Below are positions 41,584-44,606 of a stretch of 44,606 nucleotides of DNA, piece after piece. Each line of letters starts with the position of its first letter. Position 1 is the stretch's first letter. A program made the translations under genes and the position numbers. A model generated the notes under the pieces. It saw only the letters and a list, made by a program, of their open reading frames with translations. It did not search any database and was not told the origin of the DNA. Source of the stretch: Opitutia bacterium (lineage in GTDB: Bacteria; Verrucomicrobiota; Verrucomicrobiae; Opitutales; UBA953); NCBI GenBank assembly GCA_947488485.1, contig CANKZO010000004.1:1-44606 (forward strand). Direction: 5' to 3'.

Positions 41584-43569
41584 ATGGAATTCCGTCTCAA
41601 ATCCGACTACCGCCCGATGGGCGACCAGCCGACCGCGATCGCCGCGCTCGACGCCTCCCTCCGCGCCGGCAACGGCCGCCAGACGCTCCTCGGCGTCACG
41701 GGCTCGGGTAAGACGTTCACGATGGCGAACCTGATCGCCCAACAGCAACGCCCGGCTCTGATCATCTCGCATAACAAGACGCTGGCCGCCCAGCTCTACT
41801 CGGAGTTCAAGAACTTCTTCCCCGAGAACGCGGTCGAATACTTCGTCAGCTACTACGACTACTACCAGCCGGAAGCTTACGTGCCGGCGACGGACACCTT
41901 CATCGAGAAGGATTCAGCCATCAACGAGGACATCGAACGCCTGCGTATCAGCGCCAGCAGCGCCCTGCTCTCCCGTCGGGACGTGATCGTGATCGCCTCG
42001 GTGTCCTGCATCTACGGCCTCGGCTCGCCCGAGGACTTCCTGGCCGCGATGATCGCGCTCAAGACGGGCATGACCCTGCGCCGCGACGAGCTCCTCGCGA
42101 AGCTGGTGGCCAACCAATACGTCCGTAACGACGCCATCCTGGAGCGCTGCAATTTCCGCGCCCGCGGCGAGACGATCGACGTCTGGCCGGCCTACATGGA
42201 GTCCGCCGTCCGTCTGGAATTCTGGGGCGACACGCTCGAGGCGATCCGCGAGCTAGACCCGGTCAGCGTGAAGCCCGGTAAGCAGCTCGATAAATTCGAC
42301 CTCTATCCGGCCAACCAATACGTCATGGCCCCGGGCCGCGTGAAAGCCGCCGGCGACGCGATCCGTGCCGAACTCGAGGAACGGGTCGCCCACTTCGAGA
42401 AGACGAACCGCCTCGTGGAAGCCCAACGCATCCGCATGCGGGTCGAGCACGACCTCGAGATGCTCCGCGAGACGGGCTTCTGCCCTGGCATCGAGAACTA
42501 CTCGATGCACATGTCCGGACGCCGCCCCGGCGAGCGCCCGCACTGCCTCCTGGACTTCTTCCCGAAGGACAAGCTGGTCTTCATCGACGAAAGCCACGTC
42601 TCAGTCTCCCAGATCGGCGGAATGTATCACGGCGACCGCGCCCGCAAGGAACGCCTCGTTGAATTCGGCTTCCGCCTGCCCTCCGCCCTCGAGAACCGCC
42701 CGCTTCGTCCGGAAGAGTTCGACACCCTCGTCGACCAGGTGGTGTATGTCTCCGCCACGCCGGCGCCCCACGAATACAAGGTCTCGTCCGTCATCGCCGA
42801 ACAGGTCATCCGCCCGACGGGCCTGCTCGATCCGATCATGGAAGTCCGTCCGATCGCGGGCCAGGTCGAGGACATCATCGGCGAAGCCAAGGCCGTCGCG
42901 GCCCGCGGCTACCGGACGCTTGTGACAACGCTCACGAAGCGGATGTCCGAGGACCTCGCGAACTTCATGCGGGATAGCGGCCTGAAGGTCGAATACCTGC
43001 ACTCCGACATCGATGCGATCGAACGCGTCGAAATCCTCCGTCGCCTACGCGCCGGATCCTTCGACGTCCTGGTGGGCGTCAATCTCCTCCGCGAAGGCCT
43101 CGACCTTCCCGAAGTGGCCTTGGTCGGCATCCTCGACGCCGACAAGGAAGGCTTCCTCCGCAGCGAGACGAGCCTCATCCAGACCTCCGGCCGCGCGGCC
43201 CGTCACCTCGAAGGCAAGGTCCTGCTTTACGCCGACGTGATGACGAAGTCGCTCACGCGCGCCCTGACGATCTGCGGTGACCGCCGTAAGCGCCAGGAGG
43301 CCCATAACACGAAATACGGCATCACGCCGAAGAGCACCCAGCGTAAGATCGAAGAAAGCCTCGTGGACCTGGAAGCCGACGAGGCGTTGGCGGTGGCCGA
43401 AGGCACCGACGACCGTGACATCGCCCGCGTCCTGGCCGATATGGAAACCGAGATGCTTGCCGCCGCCGATGAACTGCAGTTCGAGCGCGCGGCCAACCTG
43501 CGCGACCAGATCGAAGCCCTACGCACGGGCAAGCCAGCTTCGCCGAAACGCCACAAAGGCCGTCGCTGA
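41584..43569 (+). CDS. uvrB: Excinuclease ABC subunit B
   Basis: 661 residues, normal length. UvrB is the helicase-like core of nucleotide excision repair, loaded by UvrA. The Walker A motif GVTGSGKTFT is at 37-46; the beta-hairpin that clamps DNA is YYDYYQPEAYVP; helicase motifs VFIDESHVS, SATPAP and the C-terminal GLDLPEV, QTSGRAARH are visible. The C-terminal UVR domain, which binds UvrC, is at about 615-650. It starts one base after the HAD stop. Its stop abuts the convergent mutL stop (TGATCA). Confidence 0.97.
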   Translation: MEFRLKSDYRPMGDQPTAIAALDASLRAGNGRQTLLGVTGSGKTFTMANLIAQQQRPALIISHNKTLAAQLYSEFKNFFPENAVEYFVSYYDYYQPEAYVPATDTFIEKDSAINEDIERLRISASSALLSRRDVIVIASVSCIYGLGSPEDFLAAMIALKTGMTLRRDELLAKLVANQYVRNDAILERCNFRARGETIDVWPAYMESAVRLEFWGDTLEAIRELDPVSVKPGKQLDKFDLYPANQYVMAPGRVKAAGDAIRAELEERVAHFEKTNRLVEAQRIRMRVEHDLEMLRETGFCPGIENYSMHMSGRRPGERPHCLLDFFPKDKLVFIDESHVSVSQIGGMYHGDRARKERLVEFGFRLPSALENRPLRPEEFDTLVDQVVYVSATPAPHEYKVSSVIAEQVIRPTGLLDPIMEVRPIAGQVEDIIGEAKAVAARGYRTLVTTLTKRMSEDLANFMRDSGLKVEYLHSDIDAIERVEILRRLRAGSFDVLVGVNLLREGLDLPEVALVGILDADKEGFLRSETSLIQTSGRAARHLEGKVLLYADVMTKSLTRALTICGDRRKRQEAHNTKYGITPKSTQRKIEESLVDLEADEALAVAEGTDDRDIARVLADMETEMLAAADELQFERAANLRDQIEALRTGKPASPKRHKGRR

Positions 43570-44606
43570 TCAGCCGAAGCGGCGGGTCAGGTCGGCGTCC
43601 GTCCACTCGATATAAGTCCGGCGACCACGCGGACAGCTACCCGGCTGGGCGGTGCGAAACAAGGCCTGCACGAGCTCCATCAGTTCACCGTCCGACAGGC
43701 TGTCGCCTTTACGGCGGGCCTTATTGACAGCAAGTTTGGCGAGAGCGTCATAGGCCAGCGAGGGGCGACCGAAATCGCCTTCGCGGCGGGCCATCTCGGC
43801 CAGCAGGTCACGCACGAAGGCCAGCGCCTGTTCGGGCTCGAGCCACGCCGGCAGCGCCTGAATCCGCCAGAAGTTACGTCCGTATTCCTCGAAGTCGAAA
43901 CCGGCGGAGGCCAGCAAGGGCAGACGCTCCTTCAGCACCGCGGCGGGCAGCGGCTCGAGTTCGATGCTCAACGGCACGAGGAGCGGCTGGCTCACCGGCT
44001 TCTGCGCGGTGAACTGCGCGAGGATGGATTCGTAGAGGACGCGCTGGTGCGCGGCTCCGAGATCGAGGATGGCCAGTCCAGTGGGCGTCTCGAAGACCGC
44101 CCGCTCTTCGCGCAGGCGCGAGAGGAGACGCCAACCGAGACGGACGGAAGGCGCGTGGGTCGGCGAGACCGGCGCAGGCACCGCGGACGGCACGTATGCC
44201 GGGGGCGTGGATCCGACGGAGACCGGCGCACTGACGCTCGGAGCATCGACGGCCAGCGGAGTGGCCGGTGTGACCACCGGGACAGTCTCGGTCGGCAGGC
44301 CGTCGTCGGCGCGGGCGCGCAGGACCGCGAGGACGGACTCGATGAGGAAATTGCGGACCTTGGCTTCGTCGCGGAAGCGCACCTCGCGCTTGGCGGGATG
44401 GACGTTCACGTCGACCCACGCCGGATCCATCTCCAGGAAGACGAAAGCCAGCGGGTAACGTCCCTTCGGGATCAGCGTGTGGTAGCTCTCCGTGAGCGCG
44501 AAGGCCATCGTACGGCTGTCGACCGGACGACCGTTGACGACCGTGACGAGGTCCTGACGCGTGCCGCGGCTGACGCCCGGCTTGCCGAGCAGCCCACTGA
44601 GACGCA
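43570..44606 (-). CDS. mutL: DNA mismatch repair protein MutL, C-terminal part (5' end outside window)
   Basis: About 344 codons are visible; the gene continues past the right edge. The N-terminal ATPase/transducer end is recognisable: VNGRPVDSRT, then NVHPAKREVRF, the characteristic MutL/PMS motif. A Pro/Val/Ala/Thr-rich linker of roughly 60 residues follows, then the dimerisation domain. Where many MutL proteins have the nuclease motif DQHAAHERxxYE, this one reads LDLGAAHQRVLYE: the metal-binding Gln-His pair and one Glu are changed. A C-terminal CPRGRRT replaces the usual CPHGRPT. It therefore probably lacks nicking activity, like the E. coli type. The gene is convergent with uvrB with no spacer. 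Confidence 0.92.
   Translation of the reverse strand, partial: RLSGLLGKPGVSRGTRQDLVTVVNGRPVDSRTMAFALTESYHTLIPKGRYPLAFVFLEMDPAWVDVNVHPAKREVRFRDEAKVRNFLIESVLAVLRARADDGLPTETVPVVTPATPLAVDAPSVSAPVSVGSTPPAYVPSAVPAPVSPTHAPSVRLGWRLLSRLREERAVFETPTGLAILDLGAAHQRVLYESILAQFTAQKPVSQPLLVPLSIELEPLPAAVLKERLPLLASAGFDFEEYGRNFWRIQALPAWLEPEQALAFVRDLLAEMARREGDFGRPSLAYDALAKLAVNKARRKGDSLSDGELMELVQALFRTAQPGSCPRGRRTYIEWTDADLTRRFG

Noticed and set aside
1..44606. Mobile elements, prophage genes, CRISPR arrays, tRNA or rRNA genes
   Set aside because: No transposase, integrase or phage motifs, no regularly spaced repeats, and no cloverleaf or rRNA-like sequence found on reading.

Overview
The window is a GC-rich, tightly packed bacterial chromosome segment that is genic from end to end. 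It holds 40 protein-coding genes; rpsA (left edge) and mutL (right edge) are cut by the window. I see no tRNA, rRNA, CRISPR array, insertion sequence, integrase or phage gene. No gap between genes exceeds 135 bases. The host is a Gram-negative with LPS (lpxA, an LptE-like lipoprotein, a GmhB-like phosphatase, ExbB/ExbD). The very large GreA with an N-terminal extension, as in Chlamydiae and Verrucomicrobia, and the TPR-TPR-ExbB-ExbD-ExbD operon suggest the PVC group, most likely Verrucomicrobiota class Opitutae. That placement is inference from gene content.

Layout. 1-2815 (+): 3' part of rpsA, a terminator, and a cardiolipin-synthase-like gene. 2816-3940 (-): metX. 4029-6189 (+): a Fur-family regulator overlapping a fused sugar-1-phosphate nucleotidyltransferase/sugar kinase that looks like MurU joined to AmgK. 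6179-10524 (-): a unit read scpB, pheA, a single MCE-domain protein, glyS, with ATGA overlaps at the first two joints. 10645-14003 (+): ilvD, terminator, pgi. 14021-19311 (+): a coiled-coil membrane protein, a 56-residue lipoprotein, rsmI, an unknown protein, lpxA, pdxA, an orphan BtuF-like binding protein, and a small secreted protein with three CPC repeats. 19367-19915 (-): a GmhB-like phosphatase lacking the zinc-loop cysteines. 20019-24597 (+): rpmF, plsX, fabH, a secreted TPR protein, an LptE-like lipoprotein and rpe. 24594-25730 (-): rlmN. 25866-28821 (+): giant greA, terminator, ArsR-methyltransferase fusion. 28954-35073 (+): two secreted TPR proteins, ExbB and two ExbDs. 35131-37399 (-): thrB then thrC. 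37464-43569 (+): nadE, a GlcD-like oxidase, a HAD phosphatase, uvrB. 43570-44606 (-): mutL.

Working together. Much of the window serves the envelope: lipid A (lpxA), phospholipid and fatty acid supply (plsX, fabH, cls), LPS export (LptE-like), lipid traffic (MCE), probable cell-wall sugar recycling (MurU-AmgK) and a proton-driven periplasmic machine of unknown purpose (TPR-ExbBD). The remainder is amino acid synthesis (metX, pheA, ilvD, thrB, thrC), cofactor synthesis (pdxA, nadE), central carbon metabolism (pgi, rpe, possibly phosphoglycolate/glycolate disposal), translation (rpsA, rpmF, glyS, rsmI, rlmN) and DNA repair (uvrB, mutL).

The best candidates for something little described are the TPR-ExbBD operon with three TATTGCT elements upstream, the MurU-AmgK fusion coupled to a Fur-type regulator, and the CPC-repeat protein. 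Convergent genes here often abut or overlap at their stops, and five clear hairpin-plus-T terminators are visible.
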